Assembly (NCBI GenBank): GCA_959018215.1
Contig: CAUEKL010000034.1
Span: forward strand, 1-15,040
Length of the DNA stretch: 15,040 nucleotides
DNA from: an uncultured Gemmiger sp.
Lineage (GTDB): Bacteria; Bacillota; Clostridia; Oscillospirales; Ruminococcaceae
Reading direction: 5' to 3'
Made by a program: the position numbers and the translations under genes. The notes beneath the pieces are model-generated. The model saw nothing but the letters and a program-made list of their open reading frames with translations. It was not told where the DNA came from and did no database searches. Position 1 is the first letter of the stretch; every line of letters begins with the position of its first letter. Positions 1 to 6,702 of this stretch are shown here, one piece after another.

Positions 1-137
1 CATCGGGGACGAGAACAGCTGCGGAGGCGACCGCCGCCAGCGGCGGAAACAGGGAGCCGGAGCAGGGGCAGCGGTCGCAGAGGCGAGGCCCCGCACCAAG
101 GGGCCTCAGCCGATGCGGGCACCGCAACCCGTAAGGG
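1..137. repeat. GC-rich hairpin-dense repeat, copy 1 (left edge cut by window)
   Basis: This stretch matches 307-443 at 136 of 137 positions; the one difference is g124 versus a430. It contains perfect stems CCGCCG/CGGCGG (31-36 with 41-46) and GAGGCCCC/GGGGCCTC (85-92 with 100-107). Short inverted ends CATCGG (1-6) and CCGATG (110-115) are also visible. It begins at the first base of the window, so its true left end is unknown. No reading frame in it looks like a protein family I know. It could be a recent duplication, a dispersed palindromic element, or part of a structured RNA. Confidence 0.85.
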
Positions 138-159
138 CCCGCCGTTTGCTCCGGCGGGC
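137..159. other. Perfect 8-bp GC hairpin at the repeat junction
   Basis: GCCCGCCG (137-144) and CGGCGGGC (152-159) form a perfect inverted repeat around a 7-nt loop, at the right border of repeat copy 1. There is no T-tract, so it is not an intrinsic terminator on its own. It may be a recombination or insertion scar, or part of a folded RNA. Confidence 0.6.
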
Positions 160-223
160 ACAAGATAGTGCGCGGGTCCCTGTGGTGCCTGATTGGCAGG
201 AAAGGGGGCAGGTGCCTCCCACT

Positions 224-310
224 GATGGCGCACCAAAGAAAAGCCTTGCTGGAAAGCAGGGCTTTTTTCTTATGTTGAGCCTTCGGGAAAGCAGTACCCG
301 GTGCGCCATC
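224..310. repeat. 11-bp perfect inverted repeat bracketing a terminator
   Basis: GATGGCGCACC (224-234) is the exact reverse complement of GGTGCGCCATC (300-310). The two arms enclose the terminator hairpin at 239-268, and the right arm overlaps the first bases of repeat copy 2. The arrangement resembles the ends of a small palindromic unit or a long-range RNA stem. Confidence 0.6.
239..268. terminator. Intrinsic terminator between the two repeat copies
   Basis: A 12-bp stem (239-250 with 255-266, one G-T wobble) closes on a GGAA loop of the GNRA type. It is followed on the plus strand by a run of six T ending at 268. On the minus strand the hairpin is followed by a TTTT-C-TTT tract, so it could work both ways. 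On the plus strand it would end transcripts entering from the left of the window; on the minus strand it would end transcripts that start near 640. Confidence 0.75.
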
Positions 311-443
311 GGGGACGAGAACAGCTGCGGAGGCGACCGCCGCCAGCGGCGGAAACAGGGAGCCGGAGCAGGGGCAGCGGTCGCAGAGGCGAGGCCCCGC
401 ACCAAGGGGCCTCAGCCGATGCGGGCACCACAACCCGTAAGGG
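307..443. repeat. GC-rich hairpin-dense repeat, copy 2
   Basis: This is the second copy of the 1-137 element, in the same orientation and offset by exactly 306 bp. The same stems recur at 337-342 with 347-352 and at 391-398 with 406-413. The similarity stops abruptly at 443: position 138 onward and 444 onward are unrelated. On the minus strand that junction falls inside the signal-peptide coding part of a small lipoprotein start (412-492), so the repeat runs into that reading frame. Confidence 0.85.
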
Positions 444-492
444 AAAGCAGGGCCACCGCCAACAGCAGACAGACAAATCGTGTGAATTTCAT
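412..492 (-). pseudogene. Truncated lipoprotein start, 26 codons
   Basis: An ATG at 492 (minus strand) is preceded by a good ribosome binding site (GGGAGGT). It opens a typical lipoprotein signal peptide: basic MKFTR, a hydrophobic LLLAVALL core and the lipobox LSLTGC. Only five residues follow the lipid-accepting cysteine before a stop at 412-414, and that part lies inside repeat copy 2 (the repeat begins at 443). The simplest reading is a lipoprotein gene broken by the repeat. The segment LTGCGARIG followed by a stop is also encoded at the matching place in copy 1. A genuine secreted lipopeptide of this size is possible but unproven. No downstream frame continues as a recognisable protein. 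Confidence 0.45.
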
Positions 493-712
493 ATCTGCGG
501 ACCTCCCTTGCTTTTGTGCTTCGTTTTCCTGCATAGAAAGGCAAACCCGGTTCCGGAGGAAGAGACTGCGGTCAAAAGGCCGTCGCCGCAGCCTGCAGAA
601 AAAGCGACTTTTGACAGGGGTATGCAGTTGGTTTCTGATTTCATGATAACACAACCCTTACCGGTACATAAGGCTGCCGGCTCCTCTTTGATGCCGGTAA
701 ACAGGAACGCTA
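493..712. other. Non-coding gap; possible minus-strand promoter only
   Basis: No supported gene is present. On the minus strand TATCAT (649 to 644) preceded by TGT resembles an extended -10 box that could drive the truncated lipoprotein start at 492. No good -35 accompanies it. Otherwise I see nothing in this stretch. Confidence 0.35.
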
Positions 713-741
713 TTGACCTTTTATATTATTCGTTTTATAAT
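713..741 (+). promoter_or_regulatory. Sigma-A-type promoter of the padR operon
   Basis: TTGACC (713-718) and TATAAT (736-741) are separated by 17 bp. They lie in a markedly AT-rich patch just upstream of the AGGAGGAGG ribosome binding site at 761-769. Transcription would start near 748. PadR repressors commonly bind their own promoter, but I see no clear palindrome that decides the operator. Confidence 0.8.
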
Positions 742-779
742 ACAATAAAATAATAAACATAGGAGGAGGCGAACAGGGC

Positions 780-1085
780 GTGGGGTTCCAAATCGGCGGT
801 GCCATTCTGGATTTTGTTGTCCTGAGTATTTTGCGGCACAGTGACACCTATGGCTATGAGATCACACGCCAGGTCCGCCGCATTCTGGATGTGAGCGAAA
901 CGTCCCTGTACCCGGCCTTGCGGCGGCTGGAAAAATCCGGCATGCTGACGATCTATGACCAGCCGTTTCAGGGGCGCAACCGGCGGTATTATCATCTCAC
1001 CGAAGAGGGGGAGGAATTACTGGCCCGGCAGAAAAGCGAATGGCAGCAGTTCAAACAGGATATGGATCGATTGTTGGAGGAGTAA
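780..1085 (+). CDS. PadR-family transcriptional repressor
   Basis: A 101-residue winged-helix regulator of the small PadR type. The helix-turn-helix region spans about residues 10-50 and contains GYEITRQVRRIL and the family hallmark SLYPALRRLEKSG, followed by the wing with RRYYHLTEEGEELL (about 67-81). A C-terminal helix would give dimerisation. The start is GTG at 780, ten bases after AGGAGGAGG; no ATG is better placed. It ends two bases before the next gene, whose ribosome binding site lies in its last codons, so the two are co-transcribed and probably translationally coupled. PadR proteins next to DUF1700 membrane proteins normally repress that operon; the inducer is unknown. Family assignment is firm, target is inference. 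Confidence 0.92.
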   Translation: MGFQIGGAILDFVVLSILRHSDTYGYEITRQVRRILDVSETSLYPALRRLEKSGMLTIYDQPFQGRNRRYYHLTEEGEELLARQKSEWQQFKQDMDRLLEE

Positions 1086-1087
1086 CG

Positions 1088-2293
1088 ATGCATACAGTGG
1101 AAGAATATTTTGCCGCGCTGGAAGAACACCTCAAACAGCTGTCGGCAGAAGAACGGGCCGAAATCATCACCTATTACCGCGAATACGCCCAGGAGGGCGG
1201 CCTGCTGGATGCGGAGCAGCTGGAAGAACATTTCGGCCCGCCGGAGGCTTTGGCAGCCCGTATCCTGCAGGACAATGCAGACAAGCGCGCCCAGACCACT
1301 CAAAAGGACGCAGGGGAAGACGGTGTCCGACCGGGTATGGTGCTGTTCGGCATTGTGATTGCCGTTGCGGCGCTGGGCATCGGATTGTACAATCTCCTTC
1401 GTCCCGGCACGGCGGCAGAACCCTCTGTGCCCACCGAAACGGTGTTGGCAAGCAATGCTGCCACGGCACGGCCGGACATTACAGCCCTTCCCTCGGATAC
1501 GGGGGAAGGCGACGGGGAACTGCCGCTGAGCTACGACGGGGAGGTGTCGCCCTTCACCGATATTTCCATCGACGTGGTGGCGGCCAAAATTGAGGTGGAA
1601 ATCGGGGATACCTATGGGCTGCGCTACACCCTGCACGAAGAAGAGGTGGTGGAGCAGGCCGGCGTGGAAGACGGCACTCTCTATCTGGTTTCCCACAACA
1701 AACCGGACCAGCACAGCACCGACGGATTTAGCGATGTGTGCATCACCGTTCCGGCAGATGCAGAGCTGGGGACCCTGGAGTTTTCCACCATCGGCGGCGG
1801 GGTGACCGTCCCGGAACTGCCCTGTGATTCCGTCAGCGTGACCAATACGGCGGGAAACACGGTACTGGATTGCACAGTACAGGGGGATGTGACGGTGGAC
1901 AGCACCGCCGGCAAGGTGGAGTTCGGCGGGCAGTGCCGGCAGATGAAGGTGAACACCAGCGCAGGCGGGCTGACCTTCAGCGGCCAGGCCGACACCGTGA
2001 GTCTGGATACCATCGCGGGCAAACTGGACTTTACCGGTACGGCCAATTCCCTTGCGATGAACTCGACCTCCGGCAGTGCTCGGATCGAAGGAACGGTGAC
2101 CGAACAGGTGCAGGTCGATATGATCTCCGGCAGCATTTCGGTGGTGGCGGCTGACCCCACCGTGGAAGCCGAAGGCAGCACTATTGCATACAACGGGCAG
2201 CGCATGTCCGGCGATTCCTGGTCCCGCCAGGGCAACGGCTGTGACTTGAGCCTGAAAACTTCCTTTGGCTCCATCTCCGTTCAGGAGCCGTGA
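1088..2293 (+). CDS. HAAS/DUF1700 membrane protein with DUF4097 beta-repeat domain
   Basis: 401 residues. The N-terminus (about 1-65) is a helical HAAS/DUF1700-type cytoplasmic domain with the pattern MHTVEEYFAALEEHLKQL, ITYYREYAQEG and EHFGPPEALAARIL. One membrane segment follows at about 84-103. From about 150 to the end it is a DUF4097-like repeat-rich extracellular domain with recurring SxSG/TxAG turns (NTSAGGLTFSG, DTIAGKLDFTG, NSTSGSARIEG), which suggests a right-handed beta-solenoid. The ATG at 1088 is chosen because GGAGGAG (1076-1082) sits just upstream; an in-frame extension to 1040 would overlap padR. PadR plus DUF1700/DUF4097 pairs are common in Firmicutes and are often linked to envelope homeostasis, but the molecular role is not established. 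Confidence 0.85.
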   Translation: MHTVEEYFAALEEHLKQLSAEERAEIITYYREYAQEGGLLDAEQLEEHFGPPEALAARILQDNADKRAQTTQKDAGEDGVRPGMVLFGIVIAVAALGIGLYNLLRPGTAAEPSVPTETVLASNAATARPDITALPSDTGEGDGELPLSYDGEVSPFTDISIDVVAAKIEVEIGDTYGLRYTLHEEEVVEQAGVEDGTLYLVSHNKPDQHSTDGFSDVCITVPADAELGTLEFSTIGGGVTVPELPCDSVSVTNTAGNTVLDCTVQGDVTVDSTAGKVEFGGQCRQMKVNTSAGGLTFSGQADTVSLDTIAGKLDFTGTANSLAMNSTSGSARIEGTVTEQVQVDMISGSISVVAADPTVEAEGSTIAYNGQRMSGDSWSRQGNGCDLSLKTSFGSISVQEP

Positions 2294-2295
2294 CC

Positions 2296-2329
2296 AACCG
2301 CGCCTGCCCCGGTAGGGGCGGGCGCGGTT
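2296..2329 (+). terminator. Terminator after the padR operon
   Basis: A 15-bp stem (2296-2310 with 2315-2329, one wobble pair) with a GGTA loop starts three bases after the stop codon at 2291-2293. The T-tract after it is weak (CCGTTT), so termination may be partial. From here to 2454 I see nothing else. Confidence 0.65.
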
Positions 2330-2454
2330 CCGTTTCAGCCGGGGCATCCCGCAGCCAAAAAAGGACAAGGCTGTTGCAGACTTTGCTAAAATAAAATGAA
2401 CTTTTTTGTGAAAATCGCGCATGGGACATCCCTCTTTTTCCGCGCCCCAATCTC

Positions 2455-2483
2455 TTGACAGACCGTGATATTTGACCTATAAT
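2455..2483 (+). promoter_or_regulatory. Perfect-consensus promoter of the sensor operon
   Basis: TTGACA (2455-2460) and TATAAT (2478-2483) with a 17-bp spacer match the sigma-A consensus exactly. Transcription would begin near 2490, leaving a leader of about 100 nt before the response-regulator start at 2593. A promoter this strong in front of a regulatory operon makes a downstream brake likely; candidates are the hairpin at 2494-2520 and the operator-like box at 2523-2538. Confidence 0.85.
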
Positions 2484-2493
2484 CGCCCCAAAG

Positions 2494-2520
2494 AAGGTTT
2501 TTGCCAAGAAAACCTTTTTT
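2494..2520 (+). promoter_or_regulatory. Leader hairpin with T-tract (attenuator candidate)
   Basis: AAGGTTTT (2494-2501) pairs perfectly with AAAACCTT (2509-2516) around a 7-nt loop and is followed by further T (2517-2520). It starts within a few bases of the predicted transcription start. It could be a weak attenuator or a 5' stabilising stem. The stem is AT-rich, so termination efficiency is probably modest. Confidence 0.5.
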
Positions 2521-2522
2521 AC

Positions 2523-2538
2523 TTTTGTACGTGGAATT
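2523..2538 (+). promoter_or_regulatory. AraR-box-like sequence in the sensor-operon leader
   Basis: This contains TTTTGTACGT and then GGAATT. It agrees at 12 of 16 positions with the palindrome ATTTGTACGTACAAAT, which is how I recall the Bacillus AraR operator. It lies about 35-45 bp downstream of the predicted start site, a position where a bound repressor would act as a roadblock. The left half is near perfect and the right half is poor. Confidence 0.4.
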
Positions 2539-2592
2539 TTGTTGCGGAAAAACATGGCGGATACGCTGCGGCGGCAGCGGGAAGGAAACAGT

Positions 2593-4215
2593 ATGTTGCG
2601 GGTCTTTTTGGTAGAGGATGAGAGTACAATTCGGGAAACACTGCGGGATACCGTACCCTGGAATCAGGTCGGCTATGAGTTTGTGGGGGAAGCAGGCGAC
2701 GGCGAAATGGCCCTGCCCCTGCTGCGGCAGGTCAAGCCCGATGTGCTGATCACCGATATCCGGATGCCCTTCATGGATGGGCTGGAACTGAGCAAACTGG
2801 TTCTGCAGGAGTTTCCACACACCAAAATCATCATTCTTTCGGGGTACGACGACTTCGACTATGCCCGCAAGGCCATCGACCTGGGGGTGGAGCGGTATCT
2901 GCTGAAACCGGTGACCAAAAGCACCCTGACACAGGTGCTGACCGAAGTAAAGGAAAAAATCGAGAGCGAGACCGAGCAGGAAAACTATCTCAAACGCTTT
3001 CGCCTGGAAGCCCAGGAGTACGAGCAGTACGCCCGCTTGCAGTTTATGGAACAGGTGGTAGGCGGTGCGTTGAGCGTGCCCCAGATCTATGAGCAGGCCA
3101 AGCGGCTGGAACTGGATGTGCGGGCGGAGAGCTATGCCCTGGCTTTTTTCTCTATCCCGTCGGACAGTCCCTTGCGGGAAACACAGTTTTCCGAAGCCAA
3201 CCTGCGCATCCGGGATGCCCTGATGACCAACTTCCTGAAGTATCCGGAATACCTGCTGCTCCATTGGCGGCTGAACACATATCTGGTTCTGATCATGAGC
3301 TCCTCCGACCGGATTGACAGCTGGACCCGGCGCACCATAGACCTTGTACAGCAGGTCTACGCGGCGGAAACTTCCGTTCCGGACTGGTATGTGGCGGTGT
3401 CCCCCACGGTGACCCGGCTCAGTGCGCTGCCCGGCTGCTTTGAGACCCTCTCCCGCCTGTGGGCTTACCGGCACATCCTGCCCAAACAGCACATCCTGAC
3501 CGAGGAGACCACCGCTTTTCTGGGCGGACAGGAAGGCGGGGAAAATCTGGCGGCGCTGGACCCCACCCGGATGGACCCTTCCATTCTGCGCAGCTTTCTG
3601 GAATCAGCCGACGCCAATGAGGCGGAAAGCTTTGTGGAGCAGTATCTTCTCAATGTGGGAAATGCCCTGGATTCCCCGGCCTTGCGCCAGTACCTGGCAC
3701 TGAGCGCCTATTTCTGCGCGGCCAGCTTCATTCAGGAACTGGGGGCGGACCCGGCCCAGCTGGCCGACGGCCTGGAGGACTGGCAGCTGCTGCGCCAGGC
3801 GGTTTCCCCCCAGACCCTGCGGGCGTGCCTGCTGCAGATTTTGCTGCAAACGCTGCACCTGCGGGATAATGCGTCCAGCCGGCAGGGCCGCAGCCTGTTC
3901 CGCCAGGCTGTGCTTTACCTGGAAGAACACTATACTGACGAGAGCCTCTCCCTCAATCAGGTGGCGCGGGAGATCAGCGTCAGCGCCAACTATCTTTCGG
4001 CGGTGTTCAGCCAGGAGATGGGGATGACCTTTACCGAGTATGTGACCGGCAAACGGATGGAAAAGGCCAAGGAACTGCTGCGCACCACCAGCAAGCGCTC
4101 CGGGGAGGTGGCCTTTGCGGTGGGGTACCGCGACCCCCATTATTTCAGTTTCCTGTTCAAAAAGACCCAGGGATGCACCCCGCGTGACTACCGCACGGGA
4201 GGTGGCAAGGCATGA
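2593..4215 (+). CDS. YesN-type response regulator (REC + AraC HTH)
   Basis: 540 residues. The N-terminal receiver domain (about 3-120) has the acidic pair E8/D9, phosphoacceptor D55 in LITDIRMPFMDG, S83 in ILSGYDDF and K105 in YLLKPV. A long helical middle region (about 130-430) is typical of YesN proteins. The C-terminus (about 443-535) is an AraC-type double helix-turn-helix with LSLNQVAREISVSANYLSAVF and the signature GYRDPHYFSFLFKKTQGCTP. The ATG at 2593 is chosen over an upstream in-frame TTG at 2539 because the receiver fold begins here and AAGGA precedes it. It overlaps the kinase gene by ATGA. Its likely job is to activate the sugar importer when the kinase is stimulated. The DNA target is not proven; candidate direct repeats lie at 8032-8183. 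Confidence 0.92.
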   Translation: MLRVFLVEDESTIRETLRDTVPWNQVGYEFVGEAGDGEMALPLLRQVKPDVLITDIRMPFMDGLELSKLVLQEFPHTKIIILSGYDDFDYARKAIDLGVERYLLKPVTKSTLTQVLTEVKEKIESETEQENYLKRFRLEAQEYEQYARLQFMEQVVGGALSVPQIYEQAKRLELDVRAESYALAFFSIPSDSPLRETQFSEANLRIRDALMTNFLKYPEYLLLHWRLNTYLVLIMSSSDRIDSWTRRTIDLVQQVYAAETSVPDWYVAVSPTVTRLSALPGCFETLSRLWAYRHILPKQHILTEETTAFLGGQEGGENLAALDPTRMDPSILRSFLESADANEAESFVEQYLLNVGNALDSPALRQYLALSAYFCAASFIQELGADPAQLADGLEDWQLLRQAVSPQTLRACLLQILLQTLHLRDNASSRQGRSLFRQAVLYLEEHYTDESLSLNQVAREISVSANYLSAVFSQEMGMTFTEYVTGKRMEKAKELLRTTSKRSGEVAFAVGYRDPHYFSFLFKKTQGCTPRDYRTGGGKA

Positions 4216-5696
4216 AAAAGTTCCCTTCCGGGCCGGCTCCCATCCAGCAGACCATGAACCGGCTGGTGCTGCCGGTGGTGGTTTCGGTCATTGCGGTTAT
4301 GACGGTACTTCTGGTGCTGATGACCGCCCACACCATGCGCTACAACGATCTTTTGCACAATGTGACCACTGCGTCGGAGTTTAACCAGGATTTCAAGACC
4401 AACATCGACCAGAAGATGTACTACTATGTCACCGGCAGCCGGTACTCCGAAGGTCTGCCCCTGGACGAAGTGAAGGATGCCCAGCAGCTGGCCCGGGAGC
4501 TGCTGAACACCACCACCCAGCGGGAAAGCCGGCTGGCTATCAGCAGCGTACTGCACCTGTGCGAAAATCTGGAGGAAAAAATCTACCAGATCCGGGACAC
4601 GGAATCCTACGATGAACGGCAGGCCCAGCTGGAAAACAACATCAATGTCATTACCAGCCTGATTCAGGAGTACATGTACAACTACCTGTATTATGAGGCT
4701 GTTCAGCTTAACGCTCTGCAGCAGCAGATGCAGTTCCGCCTGTTCACCGAGCTGGTGCTGCTGATTGGCTGTACGGCGGCACTGCTGGTGTTTCTCATGC
4801 GCCGCACCCTGCGCATCGGCCGTTCGGTCACCGAGCCCATCACCGCCCTGTGTACCCGTATGGAGCAGATCGGCAACGGCGATCTGCAGCGGCATGAGCC
4901 GGCGGCTTCGGATATCCGGGAACTGCGCACCCTGAGCGAGGGAATGGAAGAAATGGCCGGCCGGCTGCACGCCCTGCTGGAGGAAGCCACCCGGAAACAG
5001 GCCACCCTGCGCCGGATGGAGCTGGCGCTGCTGCAGGCCCAGATTAACCCTCATTTTTTGTATAACACCATGGACACCATCATCTGGCTCATCGAGGCAG
5101 GCAAAAGCCAGGAAGCCACCCAGATGGTCTCGGACCTGTCCAACTTTTTCCGTCATTCCCTGAGCAAAGGCAAGGACATCATCACCCTGGCGGAGGAAGA
5201 AAGCCATGTGCGCAGTTATCTGCAGATCCAGCAGGCACGCTACGCCGATATCCTGCGGTATACCATCGACCTGCCGGACAAGTTCGGGGATGTGCGCATC
5301 CCCAAGCTGACCCTGCAGCCCCTGGTGGAAAATGCCCTGTACCACGGCATCAAGATGAAGCGCGGCATGGGGCATATCTATATTCTTGGCAAACAGGAAG
5401 GTTCCGACCTGGTGCTGCAGGTGACCGATGACGGTGCCGGTATGTCGGAAGAACGGCTGCAGCAGCTGGTCTGCAGCATGGAAAACGGGGAGCGGGTGGG
5501 CTTCGGCCTTTCCACCATTCATGAGCGGCTGCGGCTGCTGTTCGGGGCCGGATACGGCCTGACCATCCACAGCCGGGAAGGCGTGGGCACCACGGTGTTT
5601 GTGCGCATCCCCCGGGAGATACAGAAGGAGGAATCCTGTGAAACGCATCTTATCTCTGCTGACAGCGGCAGCCCTGCTGCTGTCGGGGTGCAGTAA
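4212..5696 (+). CDS. LytS/YesM-type sensor histidine kinase
   Basis: 494 residues with a short cytoplasmic N-terminus and a first membrane segment at about 18-39. An extracytoplasmic helical sensor region of about 135 residues (40-176) follows, then a second membrane segment (about 177-197) and a HAMP-like linker. The His_kinase domain carries QAQINPHFLYNTMDTI with phospho-acceptor H281. The ATPase domain has LVENALYHGIK (about 371-381), DDGAGM (about 406-411) and GFGLSTIHERL (about 430-440). The external domain is small and has no obvious sugar-binding fold, which fits sensing through a partner binding protein encoded immediately downstream. The last 20 or so residues are read out of frame over the signal peptide of that next gene and are probably dispensable. 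The ATGA overlap with the regulator gene implies coupled translation. Confidence 0.92.
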   Translation: MKKFPSGPAPIQQTMNRLVLPVVVSVIAVMTVLLVLMTAHTMRYNDLLHNVTTASEFNQDFKTNIDQKMYYYVTGSRYSEGLPLDEVKDAQQLARELLNTTTQRESRLAISSVLHLCENLEEKIYQIRDTESYDERQAQLENNINVITSLIQEYMYNYLYYEAVQLNALQQQMQFRLFTELVLLIGCTAALLVFLMRRTLRIGRSVTEPITALCTRMEQIGNGDLQRHEPAASDIRELRTLSEGMEEMAGRLHALLEEATRKQATLRRMELALLQAQINPHFLYNTMDTIIWLIEAGKSQEATQMVSDLSNFFRHSLSKGKDIITLAEEESHVRSYLQIQQARYADILRYTIDLPDKFGDVRIPKLTLQPLVENALYHGIKMKRGMGHIYILGKQEGSDLVLQVTDDGAGMSEERLQQLVCSMENGERVGFGLSTIHERLRLLFGAGYGLTIHSREGVGTTVFVRIPREIQKEESCETHLISADSGSPAAVGVQ

Positions 5697-6624
5697 GGCG
5701 GCAGCGCCGGTAGAGGAAGAACCCGAAAGCGATCTGATCAGCGTGGGCGTCTGCCAGACCGGGGCGGAATCCGATTGGCGGGTGGCCAATTCCGAATCCA
5801 TCAAGGCCACGTTTACTGAAGAAAACGGCTACCGGCTCTATTTTGAGGATGCCCAGCAAAAACAGGAAAACCAGTTCCGGGCCATCCGGCGGTTCATCCA
5901 GCAGCAGGTGGATTACATTGTGCTCATGCCGCTGACCGAAACCGGATGGGAGTCGGTGCTGCAGGAAGCCCGGGATGCGGACATTCCGGTGATTCTGGTG
6001 GACCGTATGGTGGAGGTGGAGGATGAAACTCTCTACGCCACCCACATCGGCTCGGATTTTTACCGGGAAGGCAGCACGGCCATGCAATGGCTGGAACAGC
6101 GCACGCCCGAAAGCACGCCGCTGTCCATCGTGCATATTGTGGGCACGATGGATTCCAGCGCCCAGCAGGGAAGGTCCGACGCCCTGGAGGAAGCCCTGGA
6201 CCGCCACCCGGACTGGACCCTTCTGGCACGGCTGGACGGGGACTTTACCCAGGCCAAAGCCTATGAGGTGATGAACGAGTTCCTGGCCTCCCGGCCGGAA
6301 CCGACCTCCATTGATGTGGTCTACTGCGAAAACGACAACGAGGCCTTCGGCACCATCCAGGCGCTGGAGGAGCATGGCTATACCTGCGGGCCGGACGGCG
6401 TGACGGTGATTTCGTTTGATGCCACCTACAACGGGCTGGAACTCTGCGCCCAGGGCAAGATCGCCCTGGAGGTGGAGTGCAACCCGCTGCTGGGGCCGCT
6501 GGTGGAACAGGCCATCCGGACGCTGGAATCGGGAGGCACCCTGCCCCGGCAGCAGTATGTGGAGGAACAGACCTTCACCCCCGAACAGGTGACCGAATCT
6601 TTGCTGCAAAGCCGAACCTACTGA
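5638..6624 (+). CDS. YtfQ-like sugar-binding lipoprotein, probable sensor subunit
   Basis: 328 residues. The start is GTG at 5638, five bases after AAGGAGGA; it begins a lipoprotein signal peptide with lipobox LLSGC and lipidation at C18. The rest is a periplasmic-binding-protein type I fold of the YtfQ family: ISVGVCQTGAESDWRVAN, then DAQQKQENQFRAIRRFIQ, GWESVLQEARDADIPVILVD, GDFTQAK and CENDNEAFGTIQAL. It overlaps the kinase gene by 59 nt, so it belongs to the sensor operon and not to an importer. No permease or ATPase follows; the operon ends at the terminator at 6645. By analogy with XylFII, which binds xylose and activates LytS in Clostridium, I infer that it presents a pentose to the kinase. 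It is a paralogue of the importer binding protein at 8296-9390. Confidence 0.85.
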   Translation: MKRILSLLTAAALLLSGCSKAAAPVEEEPESDLISVGVCQTGAESDWRVANSESIKATFTEENGYRLYFEDAQQKQENQFRAIRRFIQQQVDYIVLMPLTETGWESVLQEARDADIPVILVDRMVEVEDETLYATHIGSDFYREGSTAMQWLEQRTPESTPLSIVHIVGTMDSSAQQGRSDALEEALDRHPDWTLLARLDGDFTQAKAYEVMNEFLASRPEPTSIDVVYCENDNEAFGTIQALEEHGYTCGPDGVTVISFDATYNGLELCAQGKIALEVECNPLLGPLVEQAIRTLESGGTLPRQQYVEEQTFTPEQVTESLLQSRTY

Positions 6625-6644
6625 CCCTTGTGCATCCCGAAAAG

Positions 6645-6686
6645 AAAACTCCCGTACAGACCGCTCAGGTCCGTACGGGAGTTTTT
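6645..6686. terminator. Bidirectional terminator between sensor operon and araR
   Basis: An 18-bp stem (6645-6662 with 6668-6685, one A-C mismatch) and a GCTCA loop end in TTTTT on the plus strand; the minus-strand side ends in a TTTT-C-TTTT tract. It lies between two convergent genes only 78 bp apart. A third copy of the arm, GTCTGTACGGG at 6687-6697, is a perfect complement of 6651-6661 and could form an alternative hairpin. Confidence 0.85.
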
Positions 6687-6702
6687 GTCTGTACGGGAAA
6701 AG

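Noticed and set aside
1..443. Possible CRISPR array or tandem gene repeat
   Set aside because: There are only two long copies (137 bp visible) with 169 bp between, with no short regular repeat-spacer pattern and no cas gene.
113..646. Plus-strand open frame of 177 codons through the repeat region
   Set aside because: It crosses the terminator hairpin and repeat copy 2, is Arg/Ala-rich, lacks a ribosome binding site and matches no family. It is most likely non-coding.
992..2422. Long minus-strand open frame opposite the DUF1700/DUF4097 gene
   Set aside because: It has no ribosome binding site, low-complexity His/Gly/Arg-rich composition and no family motif, and lies opposite a well-supported gene. 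It is a GC-driven antisense shadow.
2539..2592. Upstream TTG start extending the response regulator by 18 residues
   Set aside because: The extra residues precede the receiver fold, and AAGGA sits correctly before the ATG at 2593. The TTG also overlaps the AraR-like box region and lacks a ribosome binding site.
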